This document shows, piece after piece, positions 48,211-58,620 of a stretch of 64,000 nt of DNA. The stretch lies in assembly GCA_029237695.1 (NCBI GenBank), contig JAQRGA010000168.1, positions 62,001 through 126,000 on the forward strand, read 5' to 3'. The first letter of the stretch is position 1; each line of letters opens with the position of its first letter. The notes under the pieces are model-generated. The model was not told where the DNA came from. It did not search any database and worked only from the letters and a program-made list of their open reading frames with translations. The translations under genes and the position numbers were made by a program. The stretch is from Conchocele bisecta. Taxonomy: Eukaryota; Mollusca; Bivalvia; Lucinida; Thyasiridae.

Positions 48211-49090
48211 ATATTCCAGGATTTGTATTGGATTTGGCAAAACAAATGCATCAAAATCTCTCTAATAGATTCAGAATCAGTGATTTCAATGCAGCTCCTT
48301 CATTGTTTGTGTATAAGCAATACATAATGCACAAAACACACAGTGAGGTCGGTGGAGTTTTCGAAAAGTCTTGAAATTAATTAGAAATTTGATGGTCATA
48401 AACTTGCTTTTCGCACGATTTGTAGTATCGAATCATCAGCTTATCACTTGACTGCATAATAATGTATGTCTGAATCAGGCGATGGTAATGCGATCCTCAA
48501 GAAAGGCACACGGCGACAATTATAAGGTATCACGCTACCAAATCTGCACTACGTCGTGTTTCGTTACAAAGTTAATGTTATAAGCAGACTACTTCCTACT
48601 TTAAAATATGTCGTCGCATACGAAATATTAAATAATGTCGCAATTAAACTCCAAAATTGTTTCAGACAGCAGCAACAAACAGGGAAACGCCAACACTCTC
48701 CCTTATTTGAAATTAATACGGAATTACGTTACTTGGGCCGCAATCCAAAACATGACGTTACATTAATATCAACTACAATAAACATTATTTTCATACTTTG
48801 TCTTGGCCTAATGGGAAACACTTGGAAAGACTACGAGATATCCATGCGATAAAAGATGACAAAACTATAGGACTTGTCCGGGTATTTTATCAACACCCCT
48901 TGTATACGCCGTTGATAAAAACGTCGTAATTTCAACGTCATTGATCTAAAACGTCATATAAGTTTTTACCACGCGTCATAAAAATACTTCTAAAATGAAA
49001 AATAATTGGGATACATTGATAATTTTGGCGGCATATGGCTTTTAAAAGATATACAATTCAGAATACGCGAACAAGTAAAAACTGAAAATT
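48211..49090. other. Interior of the insertion, nothing recognised
   Basis: No gene or repeat landmark was found until the right terminal inverted repeat at 49091. Confidence 0.45.
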
Positions 49091-49146
49091 TTGTCATTAA
49101 GCCCGGTTTTCGCATGGCGCGGCTAATATATATTTACATATTAATC

Positions 49147-49677
49147 ATGAGCATATACGGTCCAGGTAGTTCCGGCGCAGAACAGGACGTTCCCGTCGCG
49201 GCCACAGCATATGATGAAGCCGCAATGAGAAGGCTGGATAGGGTCGTAGCGCAGGCCCGCACAATTTTAGCTAGGGCGACCGCGCAAGTGGTGGAATTGC
49301 AAGTTCGAAAACCTATCATAACAATTTGTGCGGAGGAGCGGGGTACACTAAACGCGGGGGCCTACGAATATTCATTCGGTGCCAACGCGAGCAACATATA
49401 TGGGGGATACACCATGGCAGCGTCCGGGACGATTCTGCGAATGGCGGTCTGCTCGGTCAACTTTAGAGGACACGCTGCTGCCGAAATCCGAGTGAATCTA
49501 GTACTGAACGGGGTAGAGCAGAAGTCCGGCATCACCAAGCACGCGGGGCAGAGGTCGGGGTTTACGATATTCGATGATGACACTGCAATTAAAGTTTCAG
49601 CCGGTAGTGTTATTAACTTTGTAACAAAAGTTGGTGACCAAACGAGTTCAGCTACTGTAGTTACACTTTTGATATAG
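49147..49677 (+). CDS. Polinton fibre-head-like protein
   Basis: A 176-residue intact frame. I chose the ATG at 49147 (MSIYGPGSSGAEQ), since the longer upstream frame runs into the insertion's inverted repeat. Residues about 25-50 form a helix (DRVVAQARTILARATAQVVE). The rest is predicted beta-rich, with YEYSFGAN, GYTMAASGTILRMAV and GITKHAGQRSGFTIF blocks and a short hydrophobic end (VTLLI). I recall a family with this pattern in many animal Polintons, resembling a helical shaft followed by a trimeric head. A receptor-binding or spike role is inference only. The following gene starts 8 bp downstream, suggesting coordinated expression. The insertion ends only 23 bp upstream, so its original promoter may be displaced. 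Confidence 0.68.
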   Translation: MSIYGPGSSGAEQDVPVAATAYDEAAMRRLDRVVAQARTILARATAQVVELQVRKPIITICAEERGTLNAGAYEYSFGANASNIYGGYTMAASGTILRMAVCSVNFRGHAAAEIRVNLVLNGVEQKSGITKHAGQRSGFTIFDDDTAIKVSAGSVINFVTKVGDQTSSATVVTLLI

Positions 49678-49685
49678 CTTGATTT

Positions 49686-50405
49686 ATGATGAATGACGAT
49701 AAACTATATCCACACTTACCTTCGGGGACGGCCGACCCAGCATCATTTAGGATGACCAGGATCGTCGAGAAACAACAGATTCTACAACACGAGGGAGAGA
49801 CGCAGACGGGTTATGCGAAGAAATATAGGCGGTCAGTCAATATAGTAGAGGGGGTGGGCACCGCGTTAGCCTCAGCTTCCGCTGTAAGCGGGGTGGGGAG
49901 TGTGTCTTTATTGTCAACAATCGTCGCCGCTCCGGTCGCGGTGGCCTTGAGTGCGACAGCGGCGGGGGTGGGCCTGCTTTGTATGACGGTCAGACTCGTG
50001 GGTCGAAAACTAGAGGCCAAGAGTCGAAAGCACGATCGAATAGCGGTTCTCGCGAGGTCTAAGAAAAACAGTATCGACGTTATCGTGTCGAAAGCGATAA
50101 CCGACAACGATATATCAGATAGCGAGTTCAAACTGGTCGTCGAAGAGATGGCCAGGTACCAGGAGTTAAAGGGCACGATCCGGTCCAAGGGCCGACCACA
50201 AATTCTCGCGGACGAAGATGTAAAAAAAATCGTCATGGAGGGAGGGCCGACGAGAGAAAAAATCTCCTCGCCCGTCTCGGGACATGATATGCTTATTCGC
50301 GTGTTTGAGCCAGCAGGAGATTCCTCCACCATACATTCCAGCTGTTCCGACGGCCCCTCCATACGGAACATAAACAAATATTCGGGCCTCGTTACGCCAC
50401 CGTGA
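49686..50405 (+). CDS. Conserved Polinton protein with Gly/Ala-rich membrane region
   Basis: An intact 239-residue frame from tandem ATGs at 49686. Residues about 54-102 are a long Gly/Ala/Ser/Val-rich hydrophobic stretch (two possible membrane helices). Next is a basic linker (RKLEAKSRKHDRIAVLARSK) and a helical block (VSKAITDNDISDSEFKLVVE). The same order occurs in uncharacterised proteins linked to capsid genes in animal Polintons; a membrane-active or structural role is inference. The C-terminal 60 residues are low-complexity Ser/Gly/Asp. The stop at 50405 lies about 300 bp inside the right terminal repeat. Confidence 0.7.
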   Translation: MMNDDKLYPHLPSGTADPASFRMTRIVEKQQILQHEGETQTGYAKKYRRSVNIVEGVGTALASASAVSGVGSVSLLSTIVAAPVAVALSATAAGVGLLCMTVRLVGRKLEAKSRKHDRIAVLARSKKNSIDVIVSKAITDNDISDSEFKLVVEEMARYQELKGTIRSKGRPQILADEDVKKIVMEGGPTREKISSPVSGHDMLIRVFEPAGDSSTIHSSCSDGPSIRNINKYSGLVTPP

Positions 50406-50700
50406 CTTATCAAAAACTATGCATCAGATCGATTCTATCTTTCTAACTGACTTTCCGATTTCAATTATTACTAAACGATAATACTTGCGAGCACGTAATT
50501 CCTTGCTAACCAGTCGATGCGTAGCCTGAGTGCCACCGCATGGTGGACATAGCAGTGACTCGGATATGGTCCCTACCCTCAATGCCGACATGGGCGAGGC
50601 GAAACGGAACCTCTTCTCATCCATGCCCGGTGATGCTTACAATACTCGTAAATACCGGTACGAAAACATCTCTTGTGACTACCTGTCTTCAACCACGCAC
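50406..50700. other. Untranslated right arm of the Polinton
   Basis: No coding pattern was found. The sequence lies between the last gene and the right terminal repeat, as expected for a 3' untranslated region. Confidence 0.5.
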
Positions 50701-50704
50701 AATT

Positions 50705-50956
50705 AACTAGAACCATTGTGTGATTATATATACTGAGTATAATCAATAGATTTCTTATCTCTAATAGGGCATATCTTCTCATGCCATAAATATATGGTCT
50801 CGTGGTTGCTGAAAAATATTCTTCTCATACATACCCGCCGAACAGTGGGGGAAACTCCGAGTAGTATATGAGAGTCAACAATGATACAAGTTCCGTAGGA
50901 AGGCATCGCACGTAGCGGGGGCCGACCGTAGGACATTTTGACTCTCATATACTACT
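50705..50956. repeat. Right terminal inverted repeat with terminal hairpin
   Basis: It mirrors the left end: tgattatactcagta-type unit (about 50720-50745, one copy), atatggtctcgtggttgctg (50793), tacccgccgaacagtggggg (50831), then the imperfect palindrome 50860-50956 with agtagtatatgagagtca at its inner edge. Differences from the left copy include small indels, so the two repeats are no longer identical. Confidence 0.85.
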
Positions 50957-51365
50957 ACGTTAAACACGGTTTCATCTGTACGGTGCTGTGTACATGTAGA
51001 AGCATGTAACCGTTCGTCAAAGAAAGCGTTACATCGTTTAAACGGTTTACCTTACCGTTGTATACGTTTACAACCGTTGTATACGTTTACAACCGTTGTA
51101 CACGGATTACACGCTTTTGAAACTCAATGCGTTGTTTACAACCGTTGTATACGTTTACAACCGTTGTACACGGATTACACGCTTTTGAAACTCAATGCGT
51201 TGAACACGGTTTGTTCGACTTTCGCGCATGCGCAAGAGTGGGGAAACGCAACGCATGGCCGAAAACGTATTACACGTAGACGACACACGGTTTGAAACGC
51301 AACTAACGGAAACTTCACGGATACGCAACGCACAACTCTTTGTACACGTATAAACCCGGAAAATG
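50957..51365. repeat. Repeat block flanking the Polinton on the right
   Basis: Two tandem units (about 51055-51115 and 51135-51195) of accgttgtatacgtttacaa and gtacacggattacacgcttt are followed by cgcaacgcatgg and acacggtttgaaacgcaac. The composition and words match the left flank 36240-37525, consistent with one repeat split by the Polinton. Confidence 0.7.
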
Positions 51366-51378
51366 TTGACAGAAACGA

Positions 51379-51893
51379 CTGTACATCCCCACTCAGTAGG
51401 CACACACTGTCCTTTATAGACAGTTTTGTATGTTCTGTAGATATACCATTTTCAGGCAAATTAAACATTAATTCACCATAAAACCCCACATACTGATTGG
51501 CATTACTATACAATTTATATCAGACGTAACTGTCCACACTGATATCAGGGGCGATTACAGTGTTTTCTTAAAATGTTAACGGACATTACTATTTATTCTC
51601 TGTATTTTTTTGTTGATGTTTAATTATCATACTTTATAATCTGTCGAAATATTATTTTTTTCAGGTGACGCATTTAATTAGTATAAATAATTGAAAAATG
51701 TCATGCCTCATTTGCATATGAAAATAGCCTAATACCACCGCGAGTCACTATGAGTAAAATAAATATTACCAAATGATTATATCTGTATAGTGGGCACTCC
51801 TAATTTTTTAGAACTGGTGGAATGGTGACACAATTATACACTTATTTAAATACTATAAAGAATAGTTTGTGCCTACTGAGTGGGCATGTACCT
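51379..51893. mobile_element. TTAA-type MITE, left end mutated
   Basis: It is colinear with 46922-47439 over its full length (cactcagtaggcacac, tactgattggcatta, cacactgatatcaggggc, gtttgtgcctactgagtggg). The right end gcatgtacct is followed by ttaa (51894-51897). On the left the terminus reads tgtacatcccc and the ttaa is lost. Confidence 0.85.
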
Positions 51894-51989
51894 TTAACTT
51901 ACATTACAATTAGTGCACAGTCGATAGTGCGACATTGCAATATACACACTTTTCCCATATGCTAAGTCGGGAATGGTGAGATACCCTAT

Positions 51990-52155
51990 GACCGGGAGGT
52001 CGAATCAAAAATCAAAATTCACTTTGCGCATCTACACACATTATAAGGAAGGCACACATAAAGTTTCAAGTCCCTATCTTATTACTGTTAAAAAGTGTTA
52101 CTTCTTACAAGATACGTGACGAACGGACGGACGGACGTACGGACACCCGTGACGA
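51990..52155. repeat. Isolated unit of the 17.8-18.7 kb repeat family
   Basis: It shares aatcaaaaatcaaaatt, gcgcatctacacacattata, aggaaggcacacataaagtt and the gacggacggacgtacggac tail. It is a single unit. Confidence 0.55.
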
Positions 52156-53250
52156 AAACAATACATCTTCAAAAAGTGGATATAAAAAATTGTAGCCCTG
52201 AAAGGCAATGTCCATGTCTGATGACAGGCACCCTTACTTCCATGCGTTACTCACTATGTACATACAGTTCAGTCACTCTACTAGCTTGAGAACAAAAGCC
52301 TACATCGCTTACATGTAGTTTCTACTCCATCTCGCTATCTCATTCGCCTAGTGGGAGACCACCAGACCACCTTCAAGGATAGCGCTTGGAAATCTGCACG
52401 GTCAGGGCTGGGTAATATACGTCAAGGGCACCTGCCAATTAAGCCCACATTATATTACATTTTCCTAACTATCTCATCAACTACAAAAGCAATTTTGAAT
52501 CGCTGAAGTGCGGATACCGCGAGAAACCGCAATGTTTCCATTTCCACTATCTAAAGTGGGTGAGACACAAAATGCATTGTTACACATACGGGCAGACGAA
52601 ACGGACGGACAGACAAAATAAAACTATATTCCTCCACATAGAATGTACAGATAATGTAAGTGAATGTACTCTGTCTTAAGACGAATCGGCAACATTAATA
52701 TTGTGTTTCTCCGGAAAACCGTTGATCTGACATCACGCTTATTCAAATTAAAAGAAAATATGGGTGGGGTTTGTCGGCCGAATACAGCCGACTAGGTATT
52801 TTTCATATCGGCTGTACTCGGCCACATGTATGTTTGCTGTCTATGTCACGCTAACCTTCATTTGAATGTGACAAGACTTAACTTACAATATAGGTGTTCC
52901 AATGTGTAGACATGTTCGGATAAATCTGTATTCATATATACAACAATGTGTTACGGACATATTATTTATTATGCAATACTTCGTCTACAGATGTTGTTCT
53001 ATAGAAAACGATTTAATTCGTATTGGCAATACTCTCTGCATTGTTTGTCGCAAATTTAAAACTAACAAGGAAATTAACTTTCAGCAAATGCGCAATATAG
53101 ATATCAACTTAGGTTTAAACGTGTTTACTGATGGGGGCCGGTTAGTGCCGACGGCCGGTCAGACCCGACCCCGCTCTAACATTTGTGCAGGTACTTGTTA
53201 CCGCAATATCAGCTTGTTACACCGCCTTGTGTTTGTTGTTGGAGTGCAAC
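52156..53250. other. Intergenic, no gene recognised
   Basis: Short palindromic cggccgaatacagccgacta near 52774-52830 (inverted at tcggctgtactcggcc) suggests a small foldback. No coding evidence was found. Confidence 0.5.
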
Positions 53251-53254
53251 ATGC

Positions 53255-53352
53255 AATTCACAGCGGAAATTACGTCAGCTAAGTTCACGGCGTCATATCT
53301 TATGACGTCGTCAGACTCCCGAAGACAGGTTTTCTCGCGACGCGGCTCATAC
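53255..53352 (-). repeat. gagccgcgtcgcgag-type transposon end
   Basis: The reverse complement starts atgagccgcgtcgcgagaaa, continues acctgtcttcgggag, and then matches 45385-45440 (acgtcataagatatgacg, gaacttagctgacgtaattt). It is the same family as 35541 and 48205. Confidence 0.7.
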
Positions 53353-54480
53353 GTCTTTGATGTGCTTAATCCGAATCCGATGAGTGCAACTCTCCAAACC
53401 TTGAGCATTTTTGTAGAAATGCATAAATCCAAAATGGCCACCAGTTTTTAACAATGTGCCATATATTGGCATGCATATAATCTATTTTAATAATTTAAAA
53501 TGCTATAATTTAGTTTTCAGGATCAGAAATGGCTAGGAAAATTTATTACTTAATTTGATATTTCTATCTTCTGTAGAAATTCAAAATGTCCGCCAAAATA
53601 ATTGTGTATACGTAAATCCGATCAGATTAAATGTTTCGCAATTTAATTTTTGGAACTGGGATATGTTGGGAGAGCAAATCGCATTAATAACTGCATCAAA
53701 TAAATACAGTAGAATAGTAATTGCTCTCATCAGTAATAGTATATATAACGATACTATATTTGACGAGGCTAGATGGGAATTGTAAACAATTTACATTGGG
53801 AATCTCATGTATGTCATGATCGCTAAAAAAAAAAACATGACATCCAAGATGGCCGACAAATAATATACAATGTGATACATGTTGATATATATTTGGGTGA
53901 CGTAGCTTCACATCAGGATATCATGTTACATTGACAAATGTTGGAAAACTGTTTTCTATTATAATACTGTATGAGTAATTATCTGACAAAACCGGAGTCA
54001 TTGCCTTGAGGCCAGTTTAGACCCAAATCAACCTGCCCATCTTCGTCATATCAGGGTTTGCGCTCATCGATATTCTGTCCCTGAACAACCGAGTTAACCT
54101 CTAGTAAATAATGGGAACTATGATGTGGCTAAATGAGTGTGTCACCTGATAAGGATCGCTTGATTGGTGAAAAATAAAATTTTCCCGGCTTTTTCAAATT
54201 GATGGCCCATATACATTATATACATGTATATATGTCAACAATTTATTATTGTCTAGCGACCGGTAGTTATATGGAATGGGCAGATGATACTAGCAAGTCG
54301 TGTTATCTGACCAGTATGCAAGTTTCGTTGAACATAGCATGAACACAGTTAGCATCATCTGACATCGTCATTTTCATTGTCGCTATTACCAATGTCCTCA
54401 TGAGATAACACTTTCAGTGGATTTGCACATGCACCGTCACCACTGCACTGGCAGAACTATGTGCATGTGAGCGAATGTTT
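53353..54480. other. Intergenic, nothing recognised
   Basis: AT-rich DNA; no motif-bearing protein on either strand. Confidence 0.45.
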
Positions 54481-54481
54481 A

Positions 54482-56451
54482 TTACAACTGCAGATTATTG
54501 ATTTGCACCTGTTCCTGGATACATCCATTGCTCACATTAAGAACCTCACCAGACACAACTCTCCGCTCCCCCTCAAGGCATACATGACGAATCATAGAAG
54601 CTTTCGTCTCCCATCCATGCTTCCGTGGGTCCAGAGCTGGAGGTGCAGACATGCCAGCAGCTCTCCAGATGACAGCTTGGTAATGTGCATGTGTACAATG
54701 GGGACGGACAGCGGCATTGTAGGGGGCTAGCCGTTCAACTTCGGTGGTGCGCATTTCAACGGTCTCCTGGCTATACAGTATGGTAAAATATGGTCAAGAT
54801 GATCCAGTTAATTCATCAATGAAAGTTGTTGGGTCTCCTTGTTTCAATGTCGCTGTATATGCCTCAGTTTCTTCAGGACAATGGCCTTTCCTATGCCGGC
54901 AAAGTATGACACACTGTCACACCTTGACATTATCTTCGCTTGTGTTCGCACGACGTGGTTGACATCGACAACATACATACTTTTTGCATATGACTATTAT
55001 TAACTGTATTCTCTGTGGCATATCATTTGTATCTGCGAGTAGGTGATGTGCAAGTATCACAAGTAAATCCGTGTCCTCACTCACTACTTCAATTGGCAAG
55101 TACTAATGATCGTGTGGTACGTCCTCTTCCTCGTGAGGGACTGCCCTACTCCTGTGCCAACATCTATATGGTGAAGACCTAGGCCAGTTACGATCATCCG
55201 CTTACCACCAGTGACGTCTATGGAACACATGTGATCCACAATCAGCTTCATGATCTGCACCTTATTTGCAGTAACCGTCAATGTTATGGCTTGTTTTGGT
55301 ACTGGAGATTCTCCAGTAAGCTGGTACACTGGGCTGAATCCCTTTGAAAGTGTGCTGACTTTCTGCTGTTAGCATATTACTTATCAGACAACGTTACATG
55401 TCTGCAGTTGATGTGTTACTGTGTTTGCAGCTGCATTGACCAATATGGATACCCTTGCAGGTGACGATGGCAAAGGGATGGTAACATAATAACGCACATG
55501 TCCAGAATAACAACTGCAGGGTGATTCATGTTTAGTTGGCTGCATTCTACTTTTATCTTGTTCTTCAGCGCTGACTTGCTTGTTGATTTCATGTTACCAC
55601 CTTCGTCAAACAGAGCAGACGGATAAGCAGCTAACTCATCAAAAACCAGAATTGCAGCGGAAATTGTCTCCCTGAATGATGACATGATCCCAATGACTCA
55701 TGCATATATGAGTTCGGTGTTAACGACCTTATTGCTCTCATTAACTTTTGCATTTTGTCTTGTTTCAAACGCGAAATTTTGACTTTCTTTTTCAGCTTGT
55801 TGTTAAGGCTCGTTGGCCACTTACGTTCATAATCCATCAGTTCATCAGTTCCAATCGTGATTGCTTCATCAGCATATCCGTCTTAGTCATCAATGACCTG
55901 TCCTATAAATATGTTTACAATGCATGTTAGGTGGCTACTGTTGTCAAATACTGACTATGCATGTAGTGCGTGTTTCGCATATTTTCTCTCGATCAGCTGA
56001 ATCTGCTTGTATTCCAGTAGCCTGATCGTCCTTTTGAGACGTAATCGCTGTTTGCGTGGCACCTTCCTGCATTGCCTCTATGTTACTCTTCAGTTTACCA
56101 AAGATGCTGAGAGAGAGGACACAGATGGCAAGAGTTGATTCATTCAGTGGTGGAGCCAATAATGCCGGATGGTCCTTTGCCATATCTCATGTAGGTACTC
56201 TCAATGAATAGTTCATACCAGATACCTTTCCAAATGATATCTTGGTGGTGCATCACCTGTTCGCCCTTCATCAATCGTTTCAGAACTTCGGAAATAATGC
56301 ACTGTGTACTACGTATGTAATACAATTTGTAGCGAGCGTAGTTCACATGGCCGCATGCAACGAAGTAAGGCAACATTTTCCCAACCGCTGACAGATGAAA
56401 CGGCCATTCTTCCTCGCGATCTGACCTCACAAAGGCAAACATGAACAACAC
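54482..56451 (-). pseudogene. Decayed member of a repeated invertebrate gene family
   Basis: Reading the minus strand, pieces appear in a consistent order but different frames. About 56400-56190 carries WPFHLSAVGKMLPYFVACGH, FIESTYMRYGKGPSG and similar. About 55640-55540 carries LAAYPSALFDEGGNMKS. About 55310-55140 carries PKQAITLTVTANKVQIMKLI and MIVTG. About 55095-55040 carries SEDTDLLVILAHHLL. About 54690-54600 carries an LDPRKHGW block. This order matches a large, uncharacterised protein family that I recall as highly multiplied in mollusc and cnidarian genomes, with a PIN-nuclease-like acidic core (the EDTDLL motif). Function and mobility of that family are not established. The N-terminus, several acidic-core parts and frame continuity are missing. 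Confidence 0.62.
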
Positions 56452-56734
56452 AGGTCTGACAAGACAGGCAACCCACAGCCCGGTTGTTCTACTCTTCTGA
56501 CTGCTTGAACATGATAGTTACATGGATAACTGTACTGTAATACCAATTATACCTATTAACTTGACATTTACATAATGTCAGTTTAAACTGTATATACAAT
56601 TGCTTGTTCATGGCGGCCATCAGATTTTCGCCTTTTTAGAGGAATGTAGATACACATTTGTTCTACCACAATAATCAATATAAATGTGTATATTGGAAAG
56701 AAACACCATACAATACAATACAATACAATACAAT

Positions 56735-57420
56735 ACATAACCGGACCGAGAAGGGACATAAATACGTATAAATCCTGTAGACCGTGTGCCAAATTTGTCA
56801 GCTCAGAATTTCGAAAAGAGTTTTGGACTTGCGTACAGTGTATAACTAATCATGCTGCAGATTCGCAGCTGATATAGGTCTACGCTGGTCGCAAGTGACA
56901 TGTGGTCCCCTGTCGGTTGGTGTCCTATATGGTAAATGTGAACATGACTGGAGGAAACGGGCCACATTTGTCAACAATGTCAGGCGGTAAATGAATTTCG
57001 TTTTTTCATAATGTGATAAATAAAATTTGCAATATTTCTGATTGTCTGTATATGTTCTGTTGAAATGAGTCTAAAATATTCGTGTTGCGTTTTAGACGAA
57101 TATAACTGTGGATCTAAATACAGTACACGTAACTCTGAATATAACTTGCAGTCAAAAAAGGCGTGCACTTCATCTTCAATTACTTCTATTCTTTGATTTG
57201 TCAGGCAAAATGGGAAAACACGAAGTTGACGTTCTATTCCTAAATGTCTTCCAATCTCAATATTTAAACTATGGTTCGAACATTTAAAAGGTGACATTGA
57301 TGTTCGTAAAACATAAGGTACATCAAAGGTTAGGTATCGTTCAACATTAAGACAACTTTTGAAGTTGTTATGCAGGTAGCACCTTCCTGATGAGTCTAGC
57401 TCCCTACTCCTGTTTTAAAC
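56735..57420 (-). mobile_element. LINE 3' end with pentanucleotide tail
   Basis: It is the same family as 5138-5790. On the minus strand one frame (57297-56980, open further upstream) contains HSLNIEIGRHLGI and EDEVHAFFDCKLYSELR, the Cys/His-like tail of a non-LTR reverse transcriptase. About 240 bp of 3' untranslated sequence follows. On the minus strand it ends in a (tgtat)n run (plus-strand acaat repeats at about 56707-56735), which would be the retrotransposition tail. It is 5' truncated. Confidence 0.75.
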
Positions 57421-58268
57421 AATCAGTGATTATTTCTTGAAATTGTGATATAAAGGTGCCAACGTCGCCTACATCTTGCGCAATCCATACGTAGCCAAAA
57501 CCGAAACGGTAAAGCAGCATCCTAACGTGACTCGCCCAATTACTCCGACCTATGTCATCATGCTGCTTTAACATGTCATATGCATTTTAGGGATAACTAT
57601 GATGTTCCATCTGCAACAATTGGCACCAATATTTCACAATTTTCACATAATACGTGGAAAATAGTGGCAATCGCCTACCTCCTCCACGATTGATTAATAT
57701 GTACATCAACAAATATGTGACATATTATATATATACATTCCGGATCAGACACACGCGGTGGCGAGTATACAAACAGAGGTACGCTCCGTCCTACATGTAA
57801 TTAGTTCTGAGTGCACACCTCTGCTCACATTACATTACAATGTATTACATATATTTATTAAGATAATAATATGAAGTTTATTTAGATAAAGATTAACGCT
57901 TTAAGCCATATGGCCCCTGCAGAAATACACCTGTGACACTATGCAATTGTGGATGACAAAGACAACAGCCGGTGCATACACCGTACCTTTAAGAATGCAG
58001 CTACTATGTATTGTATTTGATGCAGCTATGCCACCGTCGACCATTGACCATATCACATGGAGAATATCCTGCGGTGGAATAGCATGCCCAATAAGCACAT
58101 ACAAAATGTTTTGGTTAATCTATGAAAATACATTAAGTTATGGCGTGGCAGCATTTGTCTATAGAGTAGTGCAATATACATGTTCTACAAAACTGAACAC
58201 GTAATATATCATGTAATAATGTCAAGTTAATATTTGCAAATATATAGGTATGCTGTATTTGTATTTCT
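57421..58268. other. Intergenic, no gene recognised
   Basis: AT-rich; no repeat unit or protein motif was identified. Confidence 0.45.
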
Positions 58269-58620
58269 TTATGTATGTATTGGGAGAAGGTGACCTCTGT
58301 GATATATATATAAATGTTCATTTCTGATATGAAACGCTTGGTATATGTATTGGCCTAACTTTCTTACAGTTTGTGAATGTTCCGATTTAATGAGCTCTAT
58401 GAATGTAACCAAACTTGGCCTGTTCCAATAATACCGGTTTGTATACTTTTTCCTGAGATCCATATACATTGTGCATTCGAAAATAAAATGGTATTCGTCT
58501 TCCAAATGTCCACACAATGTACATTTTCGGTTTTCAATTGGAGTTCTGTTCCATCTGCCTGATTCTACTTCTAGGCGATGGGACGAAACTTTTAGTCTAG
58601 CAAATGTACAGCAACATATT
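58269..58620 (-). mobile_element. LINE fragment of a second family, RT C-terminus
   Basis: The minus-strand frame includes SSHRLEVESGRW, then KCTLCGHLEDEYHFIFEC and RKLGQYIYQAFHIRNE. The SHRLEVESGRW plus CxxC ... H-x4-C arrangement is the usual end of the reverse-transcriptase polyprotein in CR1/Jockey-type LINEs. It differs clearly from the family at 5.1 and 56.7 kb. Sequence upstream of 58620 degenerates. The frame ends at a stop at 58269. Confidence 0.72.

Larger units (their letters stand above)
44679..49123. mobile_element. 4.4 kb insertion with 33-bp terminal inverted repeats
   Basis: Positions 44679-44711 (gccgcgccatgcgaagaccg, then ggcttaatgacaa) are the reverse complement of 49091-49123 with one mismatch. 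The flanks are AT-rich (tatatatgg / taatatata), so a short AT target duplication cannot be resolved. The segment splits the Polinton between the minor-capsid and fibre-like genes. It contains no virus-like gene, only host-type repeats: a gagccgtgtcgcgacgac block (45369), a TTAA MITE (46922-47439), a foldback (47750-48030) and a 240-bp block inverted to 35541-35800. No transposase was recognised, so it is non-autonomous or itself composite. Confidence 0.75.
37526..50956. mobile_element. Degenerate Polinton/Maverick (adintovirus-like) element
   Basis: The element is bounded by long terminal inverted repeats whose outermost bases are agtagtatatgagag (37526) and its complement (50956). This matches the AG...CT ends usual in Polintons. 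Between them lie eight virus-like genes or fragments with a different base composition from the host: polymerase N-part, packaging ATPase, major capsid, coiled-coil membrane protein, two capsid-associated proteins, a fibre-like protein and a small conserved protein. Missing are the polymerase catalytic domain, integrase and protease. The flanking hexamers aacgta and acgtta are not an exact 6-bp target duplication. Frameshifts, stops, a deletion near 40030 and a 4.4 kb insertion show that it is a fossil as assembled. Confidence 0.9.

Noticed and set aside
49006..49146. Upstream extension of the fibre-like frame
   Set aside because: It reads through the terminal inverted repeat of the 4.4 kb insertion and gives a peptide also seen antisense at 44.7 kb.
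49811..50413. 200-residue open frame antisense to the small conserved gene
   Set aside because: Antisense shadow of 49686-50405; only the plus strand has the recognisable block order.
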